Assembly: GCA_964424105.1 (NCBI GenBank)
Contig: CAYRHJ010000030.1
Coordinates: 186,001-250,000, forward strand
Source of the DNA: CAYRHJ01 sp964424105
GTDB lineage: Bacteria; Planctomycetota; Phycisphaerae; UBA1845
DNA: 64,000 nucleotides
Direction: 5' to 3'
Shown here: one piece after another, positions 52,650 to 60,696 of the stretch
Position numbering within the stretch: the first letter of the stretch is position 1
Layout: each line of letters begins with the position of its first letter
Translations under genes and position numbers: made by a program
Notes under the pieces: model-generated
What the model was told of the DNA's origin: nothing
Seen by the model: only the letters and a program-made list of their open reading frames with translations
Databases searched by the model: none

Positions 52650-53447
52650 TTACGGACCTGTGGCCGTCGATGGCGACGACGGGGGCGGCGGAGAATTCAA
52701 ACCTAATATGGGATTTCGCATTTGCACCACCACCAACAAAACACCGACCACCGCTACCAGGATGGCCACCGCGATCCACGACGTCCGCACCGGACCGACA
52801 CGGGGCGTATCCACTTGCGGACGAGCGCGGGTGGCCGTGCGCTGAACCACGTCGCGCAATTCGCGAATCGAATTCGATTCCACGCCCGCGATGGTCGTTC
52901 CCCTGCCGGACGATTTGCTCGCACAAGAACTACAGTCGTCGCTGAGTTCACCCAACAGGACCGCGCAGGTCGGACAGCGTTCTTGATGAACGTTCACCTT
53001 GCCCTGGCAACTCCAACACACGCCCAGATATTTGCACAACCCCGGCGTCTCGCCCGCGAATCGCCATTGGTGATCCGTGCCCGGGCCCCGAACGATCGTC
53101 ATACGAGTCAAAACCCCGCGGCGAACCTGCCGCACCAAACGCTCGCACGTCACCCCCGGAAACGGGCGGACGTGTTCCAAAACGTACCAAGGCCCCGCGT
53201 GAACCTGCATGCGGCGGATCATCTCCGCGGAAAGCTGCTCGCCGCACGAGGGACATTCCGTTCCCGTCCGACGAACCAATTGTCCACAGGACACGCAGGG
53301 GCGAGCGTCACCATGCCAAACTTTGCTGGCCAACGAACTCAGCGGGCCGAACCCGCTGCGAGCGGCGATCTCCACGGCGCTATTGCCCGGTGGATAATCG
53401 GTCTCGCCTGATTGTTTCGCGTTCTCCTGCATCTGTTTCTGAACCAT
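52650..53447 (-). CDS. Zinc-ribbon, GYF-like membrane protein of unknown function
   Basis: A 265-residue protein. Residues of about 50-73 form a zinc ribbon ('CVSCGQLV' and 'CPSCGEQL'). Residues of about 84-135 ('GPWYVLEHVRPFPGVTCERL') resemble a GYF_2/DUF4339-type peptide-binding domain. A second set of Cys pairs follows ('CWSCQGK', 'CPTCAVL') and a third ('CSSCASK'). A TM helix lies at about 222-243 ('WIAVAILVAVVGVLLVVV') and the tail is Pro/Ser-rich. Probably a membrane-anchored adaptor with the zinc ribbons in the cytosol. No partner gene is adjacent. Confidence 0.75.
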   Translation of the reverse strand: MVQKQMQENAKQSGETDYPPGNSAVEIAARSGFGPLSSLASKVWHGDARPCVSCGQLVRRTGTECPSCGEQLSAEMIRRMQVHAGPWYVLEHVRPFPGVTCERLVRQVRRGVLTRMTIVRGPGTDHQWRFAGETPGLCKYLGVCWSCQGKVNVHQERCPTCAVLLGELSDDCSSCASKSSGRGTTIAGVESNSIRELRDVVQRTATRARPQVDTPRVGPVRTSWIAVAILVAVVGVLLVVVQMRNPILGLNSPPPPSSPSTATGP

Positions 53448-53505
53448 TTGTCGCCGCCCGGAATTCCTCGGCGCCTATCCACAGCAAGCCGCGACGGCGT
53501 CTTTC

Positions 53506-53532
53506 CGAGCCGCGCACGTCAGTAAGCGGTCC
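53506..53532 (-). repeat. Dispersed REP-like element, inverted copy
   Basis: Reverse-strand core ACCGCTTACTGACGTGCGCGG, a diverged copy of the element at 2257. It lies in a 550-nt gap (53448-53997) that otherwise has no convincing gene; short open frames there have no Shine-Dalgarno or family match. Confidence 0.6.
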
Positions 53533-53997
53533 GCCATCCATCCCGAGACGCTGCCGGAGCGGTCTTTGACGGAACCCTGCCCGGTTCGATTGGCGCGCCC
53601 ACACCGCCCGAATGACCGAGTTAGTTTAGGTCGAACCACTATCGTTCCGTGCCATGCTGAAACGCACCCAACGCGTACCAGCCGCACACCGCCCCATTAT
53701 GTACAGCCCCCACCTTTCATACAACCGACACCAGCCGGTCCAATTCTCGGATTCTTGGGTTAATTTGTCGGTTCCTTTTCTCGCGGATTCTGAATTCTCC
53801 GTGTGCGGGATCGACCGAGGCAAACCCTGTCCAGGCCCGATCGCACATTTCGCTGCCTTCACGATTCCCCACCGATCCGGTTTCGCACAAATTCAGCGGT
53901 CGGTGCTCCTACCAAGTCCTTGTTGACAGTCGGCATTGCCATCATAATCACAATGTTATCAAAACTGGTGACACCCCGATTCCGGAGGGAACCCTAC

Positions 53998-54960
53998 ATG
54001 CCCACCCCGGTCAAGAACCCGCATGGCCGCATGAATCGAATCGACGGATTGTTCCTATGTCGGACGGCGTGGATGAAAATCACCGCCATCGGCATCATTT
54101 TTATGGCCGGGTGCGCCGTTCCGACGGTCAATCCAAACGACAACGCGCCGGGGCCTGACACCGGTAACGGCGACGAAACCCCATCGCTGGACCCCGATGC
54201 CCTCTCGATCACCGAGGGTGACTGGTACCGACCCCCGGTTCAAACCACCTGGCATTGGCAGCTTCAGCCTGGCGAAACGGGCGGAATAAACGCTGAATAT
54301 CAGGTCGACTTGTACGATGTTGACTTGTTTGACGTCTCCGAATCCCAGATCGCCATGCTCCAGGAGCGGGGGATTCGGGTCATTTGCTACTTTTCAGCCG
54401 GGTCGTTCGAGGATTTCCGTTCGGATGCGGATCAGTTTCTATCAGCCGACCTTGGCCTGCCGCTTAGTGATTTCGCAGACGAAAACTGGTTGGACATTCG
54501 CTCGATCAACGTCGCCGAGATCATGCTTCGCAGGCTGGACCTTGCCGATCAAAAGGGTTGTGACGGCGTCGAGCCGGACAATGTGGACGGCTATCAGAAT
54601 GATACGGGTTTCAACCTGACCGCGCTTGATCAGTTGGCCTTCAATCGTTTCATTGCCAACGAATCCCATCGGCGGGGGCTGTCGGTTGGGCTGAAAAACG
54701 ACCTTGATCAAATTGCTGATCTGGTCGAATTCTTTGATTTCAGCGTTAACGAGCAATGCCACGAATTTGACGAGTGTGAACTTTTGCAACCGTTCATCCA
54801 AGCCGGCAAACCGGTATTCAATGCCGAGTACGCCGAGCGCTTCGTGACCAATAATGCTGAACGGGAAATGCTTTGCGACGACGCGCTGGCGGCGGAGTTC
54901 AGAACGCTCGTCCTGCCGATCGACTTGGATGATTCGTTTCGATTCAGTTGCGATCCTTAG
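53998..54960 (+). CDS. GH114-like (endo-alpha-1,4-polygalactosaminidase type) lipoprotein
   Basis: A 320-residue exported protein. ATG 53998 has GGAGGGA 7 nt upstream. A long N-region precedes the lipobox 'IIFMAGC' near residue 39, and a short linker with 'NDNAPGPDTGNGDE' follows. The mature domain is a TIM barrel of the TM1410/GH114 group: 'DWYRPPVQTTWHWQLQPGET', 'VDLYDVDLFDVSE', 'IRVICYFSAGSFED', 'WLDIRS', 'GCDGVEPDNVDGYQN', 'NEQCHEFDEC' and 'VFNAEY'. The paired acidic residues in 'GVEPDN' and 'NEQC' are the expected catalytic region. The family hydrolyses galactosaminogalactan-like exopolysaccharide. Confidence 0.88.
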   Translation: MPTPVKNPHGRMNRIDGLFLCRTAWMKITAIGIIFMAGCAVPTVNPNDNAPGPDTGNGDETPSLDPDALSITEGDWYRPPVQTTWHWQLQPGETGGINAEYQVDLYDVDLFDVSESQIAMLQERGIRVICYFSAGSFEDFRSDADQFLSADLGLPLSDFADENWLDIRSINVAEIMLRRLDLADQKGCDGVEPDNVDGYQNDTGFNLTALDQLAFNRFIANESHRRGLSVGLKNDLDQIADLVEFFDFSVNEQCHEFDECELLQPFIQAGKPVFNAEYAERFVTNNAEREMLCDDALAAEFRTLVLPIDLDDSFRFSCDP

Positions 54961-54975
54961 CTCGCCTAACCTGAT

Positions 54976-55003
54976 CAGAGCCGCGACCGGTGAGGGAGCG
55001 GTC
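54976..55003 (-). repeat. Dispersed REP-like element, inverted copy
   Basis: Reverse-strand core CCGCTCCCTCACCGGTCGCGG, just after the GH114-like gene. Same family as the copies at 2257, 25629 and 60424. Confidence 0.75.
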
Positions 55004-55227
55004 TTCCGATCTATTCGAAAGGCAGGTCGGCCGTTGTGTTCAGCGCCCTTCGTTCACCGTTTCCCAACCGATGCCCACGTCTGGCCGGCGCTCGCCGCAT
55101 TTCATGCGGATGTTAATAATTATCCCAAGCGCGATGGTGCTTGACACCGGTTCGGGACGTTTTATGATCGCGCCACTTCACACCGCAAGGCGCGGTAGTA
55201 CTGTTCATTCCCATAAGGAGAATTTCC

Positions 55228-55617
55228 ATGTCGCGACGGATTGCCCTGTTGGCCGTGATGGGTGCCGGTTTCTTGTGCGGGTGTCAGAATCAAAAGAAGG
55301 ACGCCGACGTCGCCTCCGCCCAGAACGCGTCGATCGACTATGGAGCCCTGCCGCCGGACCTATACTCCTCGTCCTCGAATAACACGGCGTCCGATCCCTA
55401 TGATTCCGGCGGTGCCTATCCGGGCGGCGCATCCACTCAAGGCTACGATTCAGCCACGGGGCGAACGCACAAGGTTTCCAAAGGTGACACGCTTTTCGGA
55501 CTCGCTCGAACGTACTATAACGACGCGTCGCGCTGGAAGGATATCTACGCGGCCAATCGAGACACGTTAAGTGATCCCAACAAGCTCCGCGTCGGCCAGG
55601 ATTTGGTCATTCCGTAG
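55228..55617 (+). CDS. LysM-domain lipoprotein
   Basis: A 129-residue lipoprotein. AAGGAG lies 7 nt before the ATG. Signal peptide with lipobox 'FLCGC', Cys19 lipidated; a low-complexity Ser/Gly/Tyr linker; then one LysM at about 81-128 ('HKVSKGDTLFGLARTYYNDA' and 'KDIYAANRDTLSDPNKLRVG'). LysM binds N-acetylglucosamine-containing glycans such as peptidoglycan, so the protein likely links the envelope membrane to the wall. No catalytic domain. Monocistronic by position, followed 89 nt later by recG. Confidence 0.9.
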   Translation: MSRRIALLAVMGAGFLCGCQNQKKDADVASAQNASIDYGALPPDLYSSSSNNTASDPYDSGGAYPGGASTQGYDSATGRTHKVSKGDTLFGLARTYYNDASRWKDIYAANRDTLSDPNKLRVGQDLVIP

Positions 55618-55706
55618 GCGCTCGAACAATACCGGCGCGACCGCCACTTTTCGCGGCGTCTCGTTCGTAATTCCGATGGACGGCCCAATCAACCGTCGGC
55701 AATAAC

Positions 55707-57848
55707 ATGGCCGCTCAACAACCGCTGACCGATGGGTTCGCCCGCAACGTCAACATGGCGGCAAATTTTGATCTCGACACGCCCGTTCAATATGTACGCG
55801 GCGTTGGGCCGGTTCGATCCCGACTCCTCGAAAACCTCGGCATCGTCACGGCCCGCGATTTGCTGCATCATTTCCCTTTTCGCTACGAAAAACTTCCACG
55901 GTCCACTCCCATCGGACACCTTGTCGGAGACGAAGTCGCGACGATCATCGCCGAGATCAGAAAAGTAAAATCCCGCGGCCCAGGCGGTGGCGCAAAACCC
56001 AGCGTCGTTGTCAACATGGAAGACGGAACGGGGCGTTGTCGCGTGCGCTGGTTCAACGCCGCCTACGTCGCGGAACAGCTTCGCGTGGGCGACGTCTTGC
56101 GGGTATCCGGAAAAGTCGTAGGCCTCCAACACATCGCCGAATTCGTTAACCCAACTTTCGAGATACTTGACGATCGAGATGACCCTTTCCAGACCGACGA
56201 TGATCGATTTGTCCCGGTCTATTCAGTCACCGAGGGTATCGACTCCAAGACCCTGCGCAGAATTATCCTCGCTATTCTGCCCCAGGCCGCTTCATCCCTC
56301 GTCGAATTCATTCCCGATTCGCTGCGACGGCTTCGCGAGTTCCCACTGCGTCGCACCGCGGTATTACGACTGCATCAGCCGACCGGTCGAGACGACATCC
56401 GCGTCGCCCGCCGACGGCTCGCTTACGAGGAGCTTCTGTTGCTTCAACTCGGGATCCAAGGCGCCCGACGAACCGCGACGGCAGACCAATCCGCCAAGCC
56501 CATTCCAACCCCTGCCAACGTCCACACGCGAATTCGCGCCCGGCTACCCTTCGAGTTGACCCCAGGTCAAGAATCGGCGGTGCGCGAAATTCTGACCGAT
56601 CTGGATTCCCAGCGCCCCATGAACCGCCTCTTGCAAGGCGACGTCGGATCGGGCAAGACGGCCGTGGCTGTCTACGCCGCCCTGGCCACCATCGCTGAAC
56701 GCCACCAGGTCTCCATGCTCGCCCCCACGGAAATCCTGGCCCAACAGCACTTTCAAAAAGTATCGCAATACTTGGACGGCAGCCGCGTACGAGTGGGCCT
56801 GCTGACCGGCAACATCAAAACCGCCGAACGCGCAAGCCTGGTCCGTGCGACAGCCGCCGGCGAGATCGACTGGCTCATCGGCACGCACGCATTGATCGAA
56901 AAGGACGTCACCTTCGCCGATCTCGGGTTGGTCATCATCGACGAACAGCACAAATTCGGCGTTTCCCAACGCATCCGCGCTCGCGGAAAGCAACACACGC
57001 CCCACTGTTTGATCATGTCCGCCACCCCCATTCCGCGCACGTTGGCCATGACCTATTTCGGTGATCTGGATTTTTCCACCATCCCCGATTTGCCCGCAGG
57101 GAGACGAACCATTCGCACACACCGCGTCCGCTCGTCCGACCTGAGCCGCATGTGGAAGTACGTGGCCGACGGATTGCGTCGGGGAGAGCAAGCCTACGTC
57201 GTCTACCCGCTGATCGCGCAATCGGAAGCGTTGGAACTGAAGTCAGCCACCGTCGAATTCGAACAACTTCGACAGGGCCCGCTGCGCGAATTCAACATCG
57301 GGCTGATCCACGGCAGACTACCGCCGTCCGAAAAAGACCGCGTCGTCGCCGATTTCCGCCAGGGACGACTGCACGCCCTTGTCTCGACCACCGTGATTGA
57401 AGTGGGCGTCGACGTGCCCAACGCCACCATGATGGTGATCGAACAGGCCGAACGCTTCGGGCTTAGTCAGCTTCATCAGCTTCGTGGGCGGGTCGGGCGC
57501 GGGAGCAAGGAATCGCATTGTTTTGTCGTCTCGGACGCAGCCGGCGACGTAGCGAACGATCGGTTGGCCGTCCTCTGCAACACCCAGAACGGCTTCGATA
57601 TTGCGGAACAAGACCTGCGCCTGCGGGGTCCGGGGGAATTCCTGGGCCTTCGACAGCACGGAATACCCGAATTGAAGGTCGCGGACTTGACGCAGGACGT
57701 TGACCTTCTAAATGACGCCCGCAATGACGCAGCCTCGATATTGGAATCAGATCCGGGTCTGCAAAACGCCATACACACCCCCATTCGGCAAGAACTCGCC
57801 CGCCGGTTCGGCTCCGCGCCGTTCGTTTCAGCCCTCGCCAGGGCATAA
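55707..57848 (+). CDS. recG: ATP-dependent DNA helicase RecG
   Basis: A 713-residue superfamily 2 helicase that remodels stalled replication forks and branch migrates Holliday junctions. The wedge OB domain is at about 20-190 ('VQYVRGVGPVRSRLLENLGI'). The helicase part has Walker A 'LLQGDVGSGKTAVAVYAAL', 'APTEILAQQH', DEQH box 'VIIDEQHKFGVSQR', 'MSATPIPRTLAM', and the C-terminal half 'STTVIEVGVDVPNATMMVIE' and 'LHQLRGRVGRG'. All motifs are intact. A second ATG at 55755 is a plausible start. Confidence 0.96.
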   Translation: MAAQQPLTDGFARNVNMAANFDLDTPVQYVRGVGPVRSRLLENLGIVTARDLLHHFPFRYEKLPRSTPIGHLVGDEVATIIAEIRKVKSRGPGGGAKPSVVVNMEDGTGRCRVRWFNAAYVAEQLRVGDVLRVSGKVVGLQHIAEFVNPTFEILDDRDDPFQTDDDRFVPVYSVTEGIDSKTLRRIILAILPQAASSLVEFIPDSLRRLREFPLRRTAVLRLHQPTGRDDIRVARRRLAYEELLLLQLGIQGARRTATADQSAKPIPTPANVHTRIRARLPFELTPGQESAVREILTDLDSQRPMNRLLQGDVGSGKTAVAVYAALATIAERHQVSMLAPTEILAQQHFQKVSQYLDGSRVRVGLLTGNIKTAERASLVRATAAGEIDWLIGTHALIEKDVTFADLGLVIIDEQHKFGVSQRIRARGKQHTPHCLIMSATPIPRTLAMTYFGDLDFSTIPDLPAGRRTIRTHRVRSSDLSRMWKYVADGLRRGEQAYVVYPLIAQSEALELKSATVEFEQLRQGPLREFNIGLIHGRLPPSEKDRVVADFRQGRLHALVSTTVIEVGVDVPNATMMVIEQAERFGLSQLHQLRGRVGRGSKESHCFVVSDAAGDVANDRLAVLCNTQNGFDIAEQDLRLRGPGEFLGLRQHGIPELKVADLTQDVDLLNDARNDAASILESDPGLQNAIHTPIRQELARRFGSAPFVSALARA

Positions 57849-57963
57849 TGCCCCAGCCATTTCCAAGCCCTGCCCAATCTTGCGTCATCGCCGTTCCGTC
57901 CGACAATGGAACGGTTGGCTACCTGTCGATCCAGAATGACAAAAAGGCCCGCAAGAGTTCATC

Positions 57964-58950
57964 ATGCCCGAACTTCCAGAAGCCGAAGCGATCGCCCGAT
58001 ACCTCCAGACGCGGGTCGCGGGCCAAACGATTCGCGAGATTCGCGTGCTCCGCAGGGACGTGATTCGACGTCGAGACTTCTCCTGCAAATCGCTGAGTCA
58101 AACCAGCATCTACGCGGTCCACCGTCGGGGAAAACGCGTCGTATTCGATTTGGATTCAGGTCGACGAATCGTCGTCGCATTGGGCATGACCGGTCGTCTG
58201 ACGGTAGAAGCCGTTTCTACTCCGTTGCAGCCGCACACCCATCTGCGGATTCGGCTGAAAGACAACGACCAGGAGATTCGGTTCCAGGACGTTCGGCGGT
58301 TCGGAGGCGTATGGCTGTTGGATGCATCTGTTGTATCGGACGAGGCGCATAGACCGTCGCCGTCCCACACCCGCACGCCGCCCCCAAAATCAACGTCCGA
58401 CAAACTGCCCGGCGATCGACAAACACCCAGGGTTGACGCGAGCAACAAGCCCAGCGACAGAATTGGCCGTACCAACAGGGCGTCGAGAGGTCGCCATTCC
58501 AAATCATCGAATCCCTTGGAAAACCTTGGACCCGAACCACTTGAAATCCGCCTGCCACGCTTTGTGACGCTACTGAACCGTCGCCGGCAAATCAAGGCCC
58601 TGCTGATGGACCAACGCATGATCGCGGGATTGGGAAACATCTATTGCGATGAAGCGCTGCATCGCGCCGGAATCCACCCACTCGCTCAAGCCGCCGACTT
58701 GGCTCACGAACAGGTGCGAGCGCTGTTGCGGGCCATCCGCGACGTGTTACGCTCAGCCATCCAATTCGACGGTTCGACGATTCTTGACTACCGCGGAGCG
58801 GACGGACGACCGGGCGGTTTCCAAACCCGGCATCGCGTCTATGGCCAAGAAGGAAAACCCTGCCGCCGATGTCGAACGCCCATTCTTCGCATTCAAGCCG
58901 CGGGACGTTCCACGCACTTTTGCCTGACCTGCCAACCGGAACGGTCATAG
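57964..58950 (+). CDS. mutM: Formamidopyrimidine-DNA glycosylase with disordered insertion
   Basis: A 328-residue Fpg/MutM that excises 8-oxoguanine and formamidopyrimidines. Catalytic Pro2/Glu3 are in 'MPELPEAEAIARYL'; the hairpin Lys is in 'HRRGKRVVF'; 'VALGMTGRL' and 'IRFQDVRRFGGVWL' are conserved; the helix-2-turn-helix is 'QRMIAGLGNIYCDEAL'; and a C-terminal zinc finger has 'CRRC' and 'CLTC'. Compared with a usual length of about 270, the protein has an insert at about 124-184 rich in Pro/Ser/Thr/Arg. It lies between 'VWLLDA' and 'LGPEPLE', where the family has about 15 residues. The insert should be a loop away from the active site. Confidence 0.93.
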   Translation: MPELPEAEAIARYLQTRVAGQTIREIRVLRRDVIRRRDFSCKSLSQTSIYAVHRRGKRVVFDLDSGRRIVVALGMTGRLTVEAVSTPLQPHTHLRIRLKDNDQEIRFQDVRRFGGVWLLDASVVSDEAHRPSPSHTRTPPPKSTSDKLPGDRQTPRVDASNKPSDRIGRTNRASRGRHSKSSNPLENLGPEPLEIRLPRFVTLLNRRRQIKALLMDQRMIAGLGNIYCDEALHRAGIHPLAQAADLAHEQVRALLRAIRDVLRSAIQFDGSTILDYRGADGRPGGFQTRHRVYGQEGKPCRRCRTPILRIQAAGRSTHFCLTCQPERS

Positions 58951-59128
58951 CGTCTGAACAAATCGGGCCTCCATATTCGCATTCCCGCCAGTCGCCAGCG
59001 TCAACGCCCCAGGGCGCGTCATTGACCGGATCATGTCAAACTTCCAACGGTGTCGGGCAGGCGATTGCAAATCCCACTGGCATTTCGCCACAGGCCCAGG
59101 TGCGCGCCCCCGCCATTCATCGCGTCAT

Positions 59129-60289
59129 CTATTCCCGATGCACGAATCGGATGGCCTGCTTGACCACGCTGAAATGATCCTCGCCCATCAACGCGTATCG
59201 ATCCACCGTAACGCCCGTGAATCCGCATTCCGCCAGTTCCCGCACGACCCGGACCAACCCAGGCCCATCGACACCAGCCGTCAGCATGACGGTCGCTTCC
59301 GTGTGCGGCCCATTTCCGCCCACTTGGTTCAATTCCAGCGCGACGGCTGAACAATCGCGTTGGGTTATCGCGTCGTGGCCGGCACGAAGATTCCGCAAGC
59401 CGCCTAGCTTCATCGAGCCGAATGTGGCACGAAACTCGCCGACGTCGTTTACGTATAGACCGATTCGACCACTGAATTGCTCCGTCAGCGTTGAAACGAA
59501 CGATCGCTGTTCATTGCAGCGATGACGCACGTAACGATCCAGATTTTCGTTCCGCGAAAACAGATCGTCGATGGAAACGTCTGACCCGTAGCCACCCGCA
59601 CGGCGGCGATTCAACCATGTTCCCAACGCATTTTTCGCAAGCGAGGCATCGATCCCGGCGCGGGTCGCGGCTTGTTGACACGATTCGCAAAAGCACACGC
59701 CCAAACCGCGATTGAACGACGGATCTGAATTCATCGACAGTGAATCGCCGTCCAGCAAATCGTGGTCGAAGAGCGCACAGACCCCGTGCAACTCGATCGA
59801 TTCCGGTTCATGTTGCGCTAAGACATCCGAAATCATCGCCCGCAGAAATGCCGTCACATCGGGGTTGATCGGGCACAAACATCCCGGTGATCGGTCTCCG
59901 AACGCCGAACAAAAAGCTGCAAATGGATGACGTTCTGCCATTCGCCCGATGCGATTTGTCGCGAAGGCCAGCCGCACGCTCAGCTTTCGCTCCCGGCACG
60001 TTTCAACAATTCGGGCCACCGGATCGCGGGTCTTGATCCAGTCCGCCGTCAGCGGCTTGCATCGCGTGGACCCGTATTCCGACTCCCGTGGCTGAAAATA
60101 CAACCCGCCCTCGCTACGGAACACCAGCGGCCCGCTTGATACAATTCGACGCAATTGAACAACCGGACCCCCGGCTGCTACGACCGTGATCCCATCGATA
60201 CCGACCTCGCCTTGGAGGCGATCGAGCGTTTCCCGGACGCCCTCTTGTTCCAGGTCCCACGGGTCACATAGCAGGTAAACCGAAAACAT
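59129..60289 (-). CDS. TIM-barrel-like protein of unknown function
   Basis: A 386-residue cytosolic protein starting at the ATG at 60289 ('MFSVYLLCDPWDLEQEGVRE'). 'VRETLDRLQGEVGIDGITVV', 'ARIVETCRERKLSVRLAFAT', 'ELHGVCALFDHDLLD' and 'GFTGVTVDRYALMGED' fit successive strands and helices of a beta/alpha barrel. 'CFCESCQQAATRAGID' resembles the Cys cluster of some glycosidase-like barrels (GH10/42-like and DUF families). No catalytic acid pair can be assigned, and there is no signal peptide. I do not recognise the family with confidence; a carbohydrate-related role is a guess. Confidence 0.7.
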   Translation of the reverse strand: MFSVYLLCDPWDLEQEGVRETLDRLQGEVGIDGITVVAAGGPVVQLRRIVSSGPLVFRSEGGLYFQPRESEYGSTRCKPLTADWIKTRDPVARIVETCRERKLSVRLAFATNRIGRMAERHPFAAFCSAFGDRSPGCLCPINPDVTAFLRAMISDVLAQHEPESIELHGVCALFDHDLLDGDSLSMNSDPSFNRGLGVCFCESCQQAATRAGIDASLAKNALGTWLNRRRAGGYGSDVSIDDLFSRNENLDRYVRHRCNEQRSFVSTLTEQFSGRIGLYVNDVGEFRATFGSMKLGGLRNLRAGHDAITQRDCSAVALELNQVGGNGPHTEATVMLTAGVDGPGLVRVVRELAECGFTGVTVDRYALMGEDHFSVVKQAIRFVHRE

Positions 60290-60423
60290 ACCCGCCCATG
60301 ATACGCAACGAACGAGCGACAATCAAAACCGCGGGTACACTCCAAAGCCGGATTCAGGTCGGTAGACGGGTGCCCCATGACCCTTGGAGTTCGTAGCGCG
60401 GATATCACCCGCCTCTTCAACAG

Positions 60424-60447
60424 CGCCGCGACCGTCAGGGAGCGGTC
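60424..60447 (-). repeat. Dispersed REP-like element, inverted copy
   Basis: Reverse-strand core CCGCTCCCTGACGGTCGCGG, identical in the core to the copy inside the GAP1-like gene at 2257. Confidence 0.75.
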
Positions 60448-60458
60448 TTCCCGGGGTG

Positions 60459-60487
60459 CCCCATCCATCGCGCAGCGATGGGTGGGG
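60459..60487. repeat. Hairpin with 13-bp stem
   Basis: CCCCATCCATCGC, loop GCA, GCGATGGGTGGGG: one mismatch in a 13-bp stem. A second hairpin, CCACCTCC-TTT-GGAGGTGG, follows at about 60513-60531, and the permease-gene palindrome at 60560-60584. REP-like palindromes (TCACTCCGGCGAAAGCCGG) end the block at about 60630-60675. No gene is present in 60290-60696. Confidence 0.8.
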
Positions 60488-60696
60488 TCTCGATGATCAG
60501 AACGAGACGGGTGGCCCACCTCCTTTGGAGGTGGGGGACCCGATGACGACAACGCAAACGAGCCGCGAGCGCAAAGCGAGCGGTCGCCCGCGGAGCACAT
60601 GCAACTCCAATCCACGACCGCCGGCATCGTCACTCCGGCGAAGACGCCGTCACTCCGGCGAAAGCCGGAGTCCAGGAAACCGCAGTGCCGGCAAGC

